Assembly: GCA_964370815.1 (NCBI GenBank)
Contig: CAYJKQ010000011.1
Coordinates: forward strand, 1-64,000
Direction: 5' to 3'
Origin: UBA12087 sp964370815
GTDB lineage: Bacteria; Chloroflexota; Anaerolineae; Anaerolineales; Villigracilaceae
Length of the DNA: 64,000 nt
The position numbers and the translations under genes are program-made. Under the pieces are notes generated by a model. That model was given only the letters and a program-made list of their open reading frames with translations, did no database searches and was not told where the DNA came from. Below, in pieces: positions 34,286 through 42,397 of this stretch; position 1 is the first letter of the stretch; every line of letters starts with the position of its first letter.

Positions 34286-35164
34286 ATGCCTGAAACCGTA
34301 GATAGATGCTTATTGTGTAATGCTGAGAACAGCCAGCTTTTTGACCAGCGAACCTTTGAGGGACGCATGGTTGAAAACCGTATTTGCCAATCTTGCGGAT
34401 TTGTGTTTCAGTCGCCGCGCATGACATCTGCCGAAACAAACGATTTCTATGCAGCTGAATACCGCAAGCTATACCAGGGCAGCAGTGACCCCAGTCCCAA
34501 AGACCTGGCAGTCCAGGAGCAGCGAGCTGAATTCCTGGCAACATTTACAAAGAAGCATGTTAAACATCTTGCCCGTGTACTGGATGTAGGCTGTTCTGCC
34601 GGGTTGCTGATGCAAGCTTTTAACCATACCTTTGGGTGCAATCCGGTGGGGATAGAACCGGGTAATGCTTACCGGGATGTTGCCGCCACGACCGGATTCA
34701 AGACCTATGCCACCCTGCAGGAAATGAAAACTGCGGGGGAGGCGCGCTTTGATCTGATCAGCATGGCACATGTTCTTGAGCATATCCCGCATCCGCTGGC
34801 ATATCTTGTTGCTTTGCGTAAGCACTACCTTTCCCCTGAAGGTTACCTTCTGCTGGAAGTACCCAACTTGTACATACACGACAGCTTCGAGGTGGCACAT
34901 CTAAGCTCCTTCAGTGCGCACTCCTTGTGCACAATAGTTGAAAAAGCAGGTTTTGCTGTGATGGTGATGGAAAAACATGGCAGGCCGCGTTCGAATTTCC
35001 TGCCTTATTATCTGACAGTACTATGCTGTCCCGCCACTAAAAAGGCGATATCCTCCCGGCGACCGGAAAGAGCTGTCAGGTTTAAACGCCGCATGGGTAT
35101 GTTGTATCGCCGGTTGATGAGCCGTTTATTCCCTTCACAGACCTGGAAGTCATTTGTTGAGTAA
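34286..35164 (+). CDS. SAM-dependent methyltransferase with N-terminal zinc knuckle (paralogue)
   Basis: The protein has 292 aa. CLLCNAE and CQSCGFVFQSPRM form the four-cysteine site. Motif I is VLDVGCSAGLLMQAF, with GIEPGNAYRD, ISMAHVLEHIPHPLAYL and YLLLEVPN typical of type 11/13 methyltransferases. It is shorter than 33211 and its active-site region (HVLEH) is more canonical. The two probably act on different positions of the glycan. The protein ends with a basic stretch that may bind the acceptor or membrane surface. The exact target is unknown. Confidence 0.82.
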   Translation: MPETVDRCLLCNAENSQLFDQRTFEGRMVENRICQSCGFVFQSPRMTSAETNDFYAAEYRKLYQGSSDPSPKDLAVQEQRAEFLATFTKKHVKHLARVLDVGCSAGLLMQAFNHTFGCNPVGIEPGNAYRDVAATTGFKTYATLQEMKTAGEARFDLISMAHVLEHIPHPLAYLVALRKHYLSPEGYLLLEVPNLYIHDSFEVAHLSSFSAHSLCTIVEKAGFAVMVMEKHGRPRSNFLPYYLTVLCCPATKKAISSRRPERAVRFKRRMGMLYRRLMSRLFPSQTWKSFVE

Positions 35165-35182
35165 AAAGCAGGCTGATTATCT

Positions 35183-36169
35183 ATGAAATTTCTTATCGCT
35201 GGACTAGGTTCCATCGGACGCCGCCATTTTCGCAATCTTCTGGCGCTGGGCGAACGCGATATTCTCCTGTACCGCACACAGCTCTCCAGCCTGCCGGATG
35301 ATGAACTGGCTGGTTTCCCGGTCGAAACCGATCTGCAGGTTGCTCTGGCGCACAATCCACAGGCTGTCATTATCTCCAATCCGACCGCTCTGCACCTGGA
35401 TGTCGCAATTCCTGCAGCCGAAGCAGGTTGCAGCCTCCTGTTGGAGAAGCCGGTTTCACACAGTTTGGAAGGTGTGGAGCGTCTTGAACTCGCTTTACAG
35501 AACGGCGGAGGCAAAATTTTGGTTGGTTTTCAATTCCGCTTTCACCCAACCCTGAGGAAAGCCGCATATATCATCCAGTCTGGAGAATTGGGCAAGTTGC
35601 TCTCTGCCCAGGCTCATTGGGGTGAGTTCTTGCCGGACTGGCATCCTTGGGAGGATTTTCGGCAGGGATATTCTGCTCGCAGCGATTTGGGCGGAGGTGT
35701 GGTGTTGACCCTTTCCCACCCGCTGGATTACCTGCGCTTTCTGATCGGTGAAGTCGGGTCTGTCTGGGCTTTCACTTCATCGCGGGGTCTTGACATGAAA
35801 GTGGAAGATACTGCCGAGATTGGCTTGCGATTTAAATCCGGCGTTATTGGCAGCCTGCACCTGGATTATAATCAACGCCCCCCAGCTCACCACTTTGAAA
35901 TCATTGGAACTCAGGGCAATTTGCGCTGGGATAACAGCGATGGCAGCCTGGATGTTTTTGATGCAGACAAGCAAACTCGCAAAAATCTTATGCCACCGGC
36001 TGGTTTTGAGAGAAACCAGTTGTTTTTGGATGAGATGAGCCATTTTCTATCCGTCGTGCGGGGTGAAGCTGACCCAATCTGCAGTTGGCAGGATGGAAAA
36101 CAGGCTTTGCACCTGGCTCTGGCAGCCCTGCAGTCTGCAGAGCAGGGACGCCTGGTTGAGTTGGAGTAA
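35183..36169 (+). CDS. Gfo/Idh/MocA-family oxidoreductase
   Basis: The protein has 328 aa. FLIAGLGSIGRRHFRNLLALG is the NAD(P)-binding loop. VIISNPTALHLDVAIPAAEAGCSLLLEKPVSHSLEGV contains the family's EKP lysine, VGFQFRFHPTLRKA follows, and DLGGGVVLTLSHPLDYLRFL has the catalytic Asp/His region. Members oxidise or reduce sugars or nucleotide sugars. Here it is followed by a PtmA-like SDR, a cytidylyltransferase and a NeuB fusion, so it may form a four-gene nonulosonate sub-route (inference). Confidence 0.85.
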   Translation: MKFLIAGLGSIGRRHFRNLLALGERDILLYRTQLSSLPDDELAGFPVETDLQVALAHNPQAVIISNPTALHLDVAIPAAEAGCSLLLEKPVSHSLEGVERLELALQNGGGKILVGFQFRFHPTLRKAAYIIQSGELGKLLSAQAHWGEFLPDWHPWEDFRQGYSARSDLGGGVVLTLSHPLDYLRFLIGEVGSVWAFTSSRGLDMKVEDTAEIGLRFKSGVIGSLHLDYNQRPPAHHFEIIGTQGNLRWDNSDGSLDVFDADKQTRKNLMPPAGFERNQLFLDEMSHFLSVVRGEADPICSWQDGKQALHLALAALQSAEQGRLVELE

Positions 36170-36215
36170 CATCTGAAAAAGAAGTTATTGCTAGGGATGT
36201 TTACAAAAATGAATT

Positions 36216-36275
36216 GTCGGGATGTAACCCCGACCTGCATTTGAGATAAAAACCGACTTCCTTAGATCTCGGGAA
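36216..36275 (+). promoter_or_regulatory. hairpins in the leader of the PtmA-like gene
   Basis: GTCGGG (36216-36221) pairs with CCCGAC (36229-36234) around a seven-base loop. A second, weaker stem pairs CTTCC near 36257 with GGAAG near 36272, just before the ribosome region. No T run follows the first, so a structured 5' leader is more likely than a terminator. Confidence 0.45.
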
Positions 36276-36294
36276 GGTATGAATTGGAGCTGGC

Positions 36295-37116
36295 ATGACG
36301 ATATTGGAAAAATTTGACCTGACTGGCAAAGTAGCCCTGGTGACCGGTGGGGCAGGGTTACTGGGAGCTGAGTTCTGCCAGACGCTGGCGCAGGCTGGGG
36401 CAGCTGTGGCTGTTGTGGATGTGAACACCGTAGCAGCACAAAAAATTGCCCGGGATCTGAGCGGATGCGGATATCAGGCTCTGGCTGTGCCCACCGATAT
36501 TACAGATCCGGCAGCAGTCCAGTCTATGCGAGATACTATCCTGGACAAATATGGAAGGCTGGATATCCTGGTCAACTCAGCTGCTCTCGATCCCAAATTT
36601 GACCCTGGTCATACTGAACCCGGCACCACCGGTGCTTTTGAAGATTATCCGCTGGCAGCCTGGCGGCAGGCCCTGGATGTAAACCTGACCGGTATGTTCC
36701 TGGTCTCTCAGTCCGTAGCTCCTTCCATGCTGGCGCAAATGGGTGGTGTCATCATCAATGTCTGTTCAATGTACGGCTTGGTTGGACCGGATCAACGCCT
36801 TTATCAAAGCAAAGGACAACCAGAGCGCTTTAAACCGGTATATTATTCGGTTACAAAAGCGGGTGTGCTTGGCTTTACAAAATACCTGGCGACTTATTAT
36901 GCAGGCAAACATATCCGTGTGAACGCGCTCACGCCGGGCGGGGTTTTCAATGGTCATGATGAAGTTTTCATGAAGGAATATGCAGCCCGGGCAGTGCTGG
37001 GGCGTATGGCTAAGAAGGATGAGATGAACGGAGCGCTGCTCTTTTTGGTCTCCGAAGCCTCAACCTATATGACCGGGGCAAACCTGGTGGTGGATGGAGG
37101 CTGGACGGCATGGTAG
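36295..37116 (+). CDS. ptmA: PtmA-like short-chain dehydrogenase
   Basis: The protein has 273 aa. LVTGGAGLLGAEFCQTLAQ is the cofactor loop. IINVCSMYGLVGPDQRLYQ has the catalytic Ser and the GPDQR motif typical of PtmA from Campylobacter flagellin modification loci. YYSVTKAGVLGFTKYLATYY supplies Tyr-x3-Lys, and VNALTPGGVFN and VDGGWTAW close the fold. PtmA belongs to legionaminate-type modification loci, where its exact chemistry is not fully settled. The next genes are a CMP-nonulosonate synthetase and a NeuB fusion, consistent with that setting. It overlaps the next gene by seven bases. Confidence 0.78.
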   Translation: MTILEKFDLTGKVALVTGGAGLLGAEFCQTLAQAGAAVAVVDVNTVAAQKIARDLSGCGYQALAVPTDITDPAAVQSMRDTILDKYGRLDILVNSAALDPKFDPGHTEPGTTGAFEDYPLAAWRQALDVNLTGMFLVSQSVAPSMLAQMGGVIINVCSMYGLVGPDQRLYQSKGQPERFKPVYYSVTKAGVLGFTKYLATYYAGKHIRVNALTPGGVFNGHDEVFMKEYAARAVLGRMAKKDEMNGALLFLVSEASTYMTGANLVVDGGWTAW

Positions 37117-37853
37117 AAGTCCTGGCTATCGTCCCGGCGCGTGGCGGCTCCAAGAGCATCCCGCGCAAGAATATTCGCAGCCTGGCGGGGCATCCGTTGA
37201 TTGCGTATAGCATTGCGGCGGGATTGGCTACCGGGATTGTCTCGCGCCTGATCGTCTCGACCGATGATGATGAGATTGCCGGGGTGGCGCGCAAGTATGG
37301 CGCTGAAGTCCCTTTCCTGCGTCCGGCTGAACATTCACAGGACAACACTCCAGACTTGCCAGTCTTCCAGCATGCCCTCGAGTGGCTGCTGGAAAACGAA
37401 GCCTACCAGCCGGAGATCGTCGTGCAATTACGCCCCACATCTCCTTTCCGGCGTGTAAAGCACATCGACGATTCGGTGCACCTGCTGCTTGAGCACCCGG
37501 GTGCTGATGCAGTCCGCACGGTGTGCATCCCCTTCCAGAACCCGTTCAAAATGTGGCGTATCTCACCCGACGGATTTCTGCAACCGCTAGGCAGCGAGCT
37601 GGGCATTCCGTACGAACCCTATAATCAGCCACGCCAGGCTTTGCCGAATGTGTACTGGCAGACCGGATATGTGGATGCCTGCCGGGTGAGTACGATCCTG
37701 AATAAAAATTCGATGACAGGTCAGCGTATCCTGCCTGTGGTGATCGACCCGGCAGAATGGATCGATATCGACTCGCCGGATGATTGGCTGCGCGCCGAAC
37801 GCCTGCTCGAAAGAGGAGATATCAGGCTGGATGAATTAGGCTTTTCTATTTAG
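37110..37853 (+). CDS. neuA: CMP-nonulosonate cytidylyltransferase, copy 2
   Basis: The protein has 247 aa. VLAIVPARGGSKSIPRKNIRSLAGHPLI is the nucleotide loop. IVSTDDDEI, FLRPAEHSQDNTPDL, VVQLRPTSPFRRVKHIDDSV, LPNVYWQTGYVDACRV and the closing WIDIDSPDDWLRAERLL are all family-typical. The gene overlaps the PtmA-like SDR and precedes the NeuB fusion (37936) by about 80 bases. It therefore likely activates that synthase's product. It has no extra phosphatase domain. Confidence 0.9.
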   Translation: MVEVLAIVPARGGSKSIPRKNIRSLAGHPLIAYSIAAGLATGIVSRLIVSTDDDEIAGVARKYGAEVPFLRPAEHSQDNTPDLPVFQHALEWLLENEAYQPEIVVQLRPTSPFRRVKHIDDSVHLLLEHPGADAVRTVCIPFQNPFKMWRISPDGFLQPLGSELGIPYEPYNQPRQALPNVYWQTGYVDACRVSTILNKNSMTGQRILPVVIDPAEWIDIDSPDDWLRAERLLERGDIRLDELGFSI

Positions 37854-37935
37854 TTTCTAAAATCAGTGTGGTGTTGAGAAGCCTACTTTTTTGAGAAGAT
37901 GTAAGTTAACTTTTGTTGATAATATTGGAGGAAGT

Positions 37936-39825
37936 ATGCCCGAAATTAAAATAGGTGAGCGGTTGATCGGAGACGGTCACCCGACTTACATAATTGCCGA
38001 GATCGGTGTCAACCATAACGGTATTCCGCAACTGGCTTTTGAGCTGATCGATGTTGCTGTTGATTGCGGAGCTGATGCGGTCAAATTCCAGAAGCGGGAC
38101 CTGGAAAGCTTGTACCCGCAGAAATATCTCGACAACGCCAACGTCGGCGAGAAGACTCTGCGTTACCTGCTGCCCATTTTACAACAGGTGGAACTTCCCG
38201 AGCGTACTTTTTTTGAGATCGCCGAATACTGCCAAAAGAAAGGTATCACCTTCTTGTGTACCCCTTTTGACGTAAAAAGTGCAGACTTCCTGGAGGGGTT
38301 GGGCGTTCCGGCATTCAAGGTGGCTTCGGCGGATATGACCAACCTGCCCCTATTGGAACACCTGGTATCCAAGAAGAAACCACTCATCCTATCCACTGGT
38401 ATGTCACGCCCAGATGAAGTCGAGTTCACTGCCAATTATCTTAAAGAACGCAAGGTGGAATTTGCCTTCCTGCATTGCAACAGCACTTATCCAACCGCAT
38501 TTGAAGACATCAACCTGCTGTATATGCAACAATTGAGCAAGTTTGATGTACCTGTCGGTTATTCCGGACACGAGCGCGGCATAGCCGTCTCGACCGTGGC
38601 ATCTGTGCTGGGAGCCAATATCATTGAACGCCACTTGACCCTCGACCGGGCGATGGACGGTCCTGACCATTCCGCAAGCCTGGAGCCGCAGGGATTTAAG
38701 AAACTGGTGCGGGATATCCGCCAGGTAGCCCAGGCGCTTGGAACCGGGCAGGAGAAGTATTTTTCACGGGGCGAGATCCTGAACCGGGAAGTGTTGGCCA
38801 AGAGCCTGGTGGCTGCCCGCCAGATCCAACCTGGAGAAGTGCTCAGTGCAGATATGATCACGGTTAAAGGTCCTGGATTGGGGCTCTCTCCACAGCTTTT
38901 CCACAAACTGGTGGGTCGCAAAGTTGATCGCTTGATCGATGAAGATGAGCCTTTTCTGGACCGTGATATTGGTATCCAAACTGAATTGGATGTGGAACAT
39001 ACCCTGCCTTTACAATGGGGCTTTACAGTCCGTTTTCGGGATTATGAAGAATTGTTGCATTTCAATCCGCGCTTGCTGGAATTTCACTTTACCGACCAGG
39101 ACCTGGATGATACCTACCCTGGCCGGGATTTCGATATGCAACTGGTGGTGCATGCCCCGGAATTTTGGGATCGCACCCTGGTGGATATGTGCGCCATGGA
39201 TGAGCGCCAACGCACAGATACTATCAAGCTGCTGCAAAAATCCATCAACCTGGCGCGGGGAATGGGTCCCCACTTCAAGGGAACACCCAAAGTGATCATC
39301 CACCCGGGCGCCATGAGTCTGGATCACCCAATTCGTGATAAAAAAACCTTGTATGATAATTTGCTGCGCTCGGTAAAAGAGTTGGATTTCGATGGTGTTG
39401 AATTGCTGCTGGAGAACCTGCCACCGCATCCCTGGTATTTTGGCGGTCAGTGGCTGACCAATGCCTTCATGGATGCGAGCGAGATACGAGATTTCATCAC
39501 CCCGCTGGGGCTGAAGATGTGCTTCGACACATCCCATTCCAAGTTATATTGCAATTGGGCGCATGTTGATTTTTATGAACAGGTTGAGATCCTGCTGCCT
39601 TATATCGGACATTTGCACCTTTCGGATGCCTCCGGTTTGGATGGGGAAGGTTTGCAAGTGGGGGAAGGTACTATTGACTGGGTGCATTTCTTCAAGGTGG
39701 CACACAGCTACACGGGCAGCATGATCCCTGAGATATGGCGCGGCCACCAGCACGGAGGTCAGGGCTTTATCCTGGCCATCCAGCGTCTGAGCGAAGCCTA
39801 TGCGCGTGCCAGGGAGCAGTTATAA
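37936..39825 (+). CDS. nonulosonic acid synthase fused to a sugar-isomerase-type TIM barrel (NeuB copy C)
   Basis: The protein has 629 aa; the start at 37936 follows TTGGAGG, and an upstream TTG at 37891 is unlikely. Residues 1-265 are a canonical NeuB barrel: IIAEIGVNHNG, VKFQKRD, FLCTPFD, FKVASADM, LILSTGMS, and IERHLTLDRAMDGPDH. The usual S-D-H-T-x-G is SGHERG here. About 280-340 is the SAF lid (SLVAARQIQPGEVL). From about 352 an AP-endonuclease-2/xylose-isomerase-like barrel begins. Its likely metal ligands are VVHAPEFW, GVELLLENLPP, CFDTSHS, IGHLHLSD and MIPEIWRGH. The second barrel could isomerise or epimerise the substrate sugar before condensation (inference). Confidence 0.85.
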   Translation: MPEIKIGERLIGDGHPTYIIAEIGVNHNGIPQLAFELIDVAVDCGADAVKFQKRDLESLYPQKYLDNANVGEKTLRYLLPILQQVELPERTFFEIAEYCQKKGITFLCTPFDVKSADFLEGLGVPAFKVASADMTNLPLLEHLVSKKKPLILSTGMSRPDEVEFTANYLKERKVEFAFLHCNSTYPTAFEDINLLYMQQLSKFDVPVGYSGHERGIAVSTVASVLGANIIERHLTLDRAMDGPDHSASLEPQGFKKLVRDIRQVAQALGTGQEKYFSRGEILNREVLAKSLVAARQIQPGEVLSADMITVKGPGLGLSPQLFHKLVGRKVDRLIDEDEPFLDRDIGIQTELDVEHTLPLQWGFTVRFRDYEELLHFNPRLLEFHFTDQDLDDTYPGRDFDMQLVVHAPEFWDRTLVDMCAMDERQRTDTIKLLQKSINLARGMGPHFKGTPKVIIHPGAMSLDHPIRDKKTLYDNLLRSVKELDFDGVELLLENLPPHPWYFGGQWLTNAFMDASEIRDFITPLGLKMCFDTSHSKLYCNWAHVDFYEQVEILLPYIGHLHLSDASGLDGEGLQVGEGTIDWVHFFKVAHSYTGSMIPEIWRGHQHGGQGFILAIQRLSEAYARAREQL

Positions 39826-39838
39826 ATTGCAGTCTTTT

Positions 39839-41431
39839 ATGAAGCATGTGCGTATCCACCTGGCTGGTCTGCAAACAGACTGGCGTACCCTGCAACTGGC
39901 AAAACAGGTTGCGCTATATTCTCAAGTGGATGAATCCAAAAATCCGGTCATCTTCTTTAACGCCTCCACGCGCCTGAATACACTAAGTCAGAACGCCGGT
40001 TTTGCCTTGCTGGCTGGTTGGGCTGTTCAACTGGCAGGTTGGCCGGTTATCCATTTTGTGTGCCAGGCCGGTATGAGCCGCTGTGTGCTGGGCACCGACC
40101 AGGATGATTTTTCAGCGAAACCTCCCTGCAAGGCTTGCATGCGCCAATCACGTCTCAATCAATATGCCACCCAGGTGCATCCCTTTGTTTATAAGGAAGA
40201 TCGGGACTTGCAAGACCGTTTGAAAGAACTTGCCTTGAAAGGGCTGGTCAATTTTGAATTCCCATTTGCAGAACATAGCCTACCCCTGGGTGCGCTGGTA
40301 CTGCCATCCATACGCTGGCGTTTGCGCCGCAGCAACCTGGTGGACGATGAATCCACACGTTTTCTATTCCGGGAATATATTCTTTCAGCCTGGAATGTAG
40401 CACGTGAATTTGATGCCCTGCTGAAAAATATTTATCCACGGGCAGTGCTGGTCTTCAACGGTCAATTCTTCCCGGAAGCAGTGGTACGTTGGATATGCTT
40501 GCAGCGCGGTATCTTCTCGGTGACTCATGAGGTTGCCATGCAACCCTTGAGCGGTTTTTTTACCCCTGGTGAAGCTACTGCTTACCCTGTTGATATTCCC
40601 AAAGACTTCAGCTTGACCACTGCCCAAAATATCCGACTGGATGCCTACCTTGAGAAACGTCTGCAGGGTAATTTCAGCATGGCAGGCATACGTTTTTGGC
40701 CGGAAATGAAAGCGCTCGATCCTGCTTTTTTAGAGAAAGTCACCCGATTCAAGCAGATCGTTCCGATCTTTACGAACGTGATCTTTGATACCAGTCAGCC
40801 TCATTCCAACGTCGTTTTCAAGGATATGTTCGCCTGGCTGGACCAGGTGCTGGAATTGATCCAGAGTCATCCGGAAACACTGTTCGTGCTGCGTTCCCAC
40901 CCGGACGAAAAACGGGCTGGCAAGCTCAGCCTGGAAAGCGTTTCGGGTTGGGTGGCTGAACATAGAGTGAACGAACTGGATAATGTGGTTTATGTGGATG
41001 CACTTGAATATATCAGTTCTTATGAATTGATCGAGCGTTCAAAATTCATTATGATCTACAACTCGACCATCGGCCTGGAAGCTGCCATCATGGGAAAAGT
41101 AGTTTTGTGTGCGGGCAGGTCGCGTTTCACACCTTACCCGATCGTGTATTTCCCCGATTCTCCTGATGGTTACAGGCAGCAGGCTGAGGACTTTCTGGTG
41201 GCAGACACCGTGCAGGCGCCGGCTCATTTCCGTGAAAATGCCCGCCGTTTTCTTTATTATCAACTGTTTCGGACTTCTTTTCCATTTAACGAATTTCTTG
41301 AGCCTTCCCTGGTTCCCGGAGTTGTCCAGTTGAAGAGATTTAACTGGCAGGCTATCGCCAACTCCCCGGTCCTGAAAGCCGTGGTGAAGGGACTCACGGA
41401 ACGTATTCCTTTTCTGTTTGTTCAGGATTGA
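39839..41431 (+). CDS. GT-B-like surface glycan biosynthesis protein, about 530 aa
   Basis: The protein has 530 aa from ATG 39839. ATG 39800 (overlapping the NeuB fusion) and TTG 39827 (with GGGAG before it) are alternatives. The N-terminal region carries NASTRLNTLSQNAGFALLAGWAVQLAGWPVIHFVCQAGMSRC and CKACMRQSRL, a cysteine cluster seen in surface-carbohydrate proteins. The C-terminal region has TLFVLRSHPDEKRAGK (HP motif) and FIMIYNSTIGLEAAIMGKVVLCAG. It therefore looks like a capsule-type transferase related in layout to 17637. Directly following a NeuB gene, it is a candidate nonulosonate transferase (inference). Confidence 0.7.
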   Translation: MKHVRIHLAGLQTDWRTLQLAKQVALYSQVDESKNPVIFFNASTRLNTLSQNAGFALLAGWAVQLAGWPVIHFVCQAGMSRCVLGTDQDDFSAKPPCKACMRQSRLNQYATQVHPFVYKEDRDLQDRLKELALKGLVNFEFPFAEHSLPLGALVLPSIRWRLRRSNLVDDESTRFLFREYILSAWNVAREFDALLKNIYPRAVLVFNGQFFPEAVVRWICLQRGIFSVTHEVAMQPLSGFFTPGEATAYPVDIPKDFSLTTAQNIRLDAYLEKRLQGNFSMAGIRFWPEMKALDPAFLEKVTRFKQIVPIFTNVIFDTSQPHSNVVFKDMFAWLDQVLELIQSHPETLFVLRSHPDEKRAGKLSLESVSGWVAEHRVNELDNVVYVDALEYISSYELIERSKFIMIYNSTIGLEAAIMGKVVLCAGRSRFTPYPIVYFPDSPDGYRQQAEDFLVADTVQAPAHFRENARRFLYYQLFRTSFPFNEFLEPSLVPGVVQLKRFNWQAIANSPVLKAVVKGLTERIPFLFVQD

Positions 41432-41448
41432 TCCCGGAAGAAATGCAT

Positions 41449-42393
41449 ATGCAATGTTCAATCGTGATCCGGGCTTATAACGAAGAAAAGCATCTCCCCC
41501 GCCTTCTGGAGGGTATTCTTCAGCAATCCCTGCAAGAGGTGCAGATCATCCTGGTGGATTCGGGTTCGAGCGATGCCACGGTGGAGATCGCCCGCAGCTA
41601 TGGCGCTGAGCTGGTTTTCATCACGCCGCAGGAATTCACCTTTGGGCGTGCCCTGAACCATGGTATTGCAGCTGCGCGGGCGGATTTTATTGTGATCATC
41701 AGCGCGCACTGTTACCCGGTCTATCCGGATTGGCTCGAGCAACTGCTCAAACCTTTTGAAGATGAGAAGGTTGCGCTCAGTTATGGTAAACAACGCGGAG
41801 GTGAGACCAACCAGTATTCCGAGCATCAATTCTTCCGCAAGTATTTCCCGGATATCTCGCAACCCCGCCAGGGACAACCCTATTCGCATAATGCCAATGC
41901 CGCCATCCGCCGCTCGCTCTGGCAGCAGCAACCTTTCAACGAAAACCTTACCGGTCTGGAGGACCTGTCCTGGAGTAGCTGGGCTATGAGCCAGGGTCAT
42001 TCCATTGCTTATTCAGCTGAAGCCGAGGTTGTCCATGTGCATGACGAGAAACCGGTACAGGTTTACCGTCGCTACCAGCGCGAAGCTGTTGCCATGAAAC
42101 AGATCCTGCCAAAAAGCCGCTTCACGCTGTGGAATTTTATACGACTGTGGTTGAGCTCGACCCTCTCGGACCTGCTGCAAGCGCGTCGGGAGGGAGTTCT
42201 GGCTGGCAAGGCAGGCAGCATTTTGTGGTTCCGGTTGATGCAATATTGGGGAACCTACCGGGGTTATGCCTACTCTGGCAAAGTGGATGCCAGCCTGCAC
42301 CAGACCTTTTCTTATCCGCCTGGCATTCTGGCGGACAAGATCCCGGCCGATCGTCCTGTCAGGCCGATTGATTATAATAAACCGGAAGGTTAG
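41449..42393 (+). CDS. GT2 family glycosyltransferase (rhamnosyltransferase-like)
   Basis: The protein has 314 aa from ATG 41449, placed nine bases after GGAAG; upstream TTG 41428 and ATG 41443 are less likely because the first strand is QCSIVIRAYNEEKHLPRLL. LVDSGSSDATVEIARSYGAELVFITPQEFTFGRALNHGI and FIVIISAHCYPVYPDWLEQLL give the metal/nucleotide site, with S-A-H in place of DxD as in several rhamnosyltransferase-like GT2s. EDLSWSSWAMSQG is the catalytic acidic block. It is cytoplasmic; donor unknown. Confidence 0.83.
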   Translation: MQCSIVIRAYNEEKHLPRLLEGILQQSLQEVQIILVDSGSSDATVEIARSYGAELVFITPQEFTFGRALNHGIAAARADFIVIISAHCYPVYPDWLEQLLKPFEDEKVALSYGKQRGGETNQYSEHQFFRKYFPDISQPRQGQPYSHNANAAIRRSLWQQQPFNENLTGLEDLSWSSWAMSQGHSIAYSAEAEVVHVHDEKPVQVYRRYQREAVAMKQILPKSRFTLWNFIRLWLSSTLSDLLQARREGVLAGKAGSILWFRLMQYWGTYRGYAYSGKVDASLHQTFSYPPGILADKIPADRPVRPIDYNKPEG

Positions 42394-42397
42394 AAAG

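Noticed and set aside
42266..42397. 44-codon N-terminal extension of the cytidylyltransferase
   Set aside because: It is the out-of-frame shadow of the previous GT2 gene; GGAAGG and ATG 42398 give the proper start.
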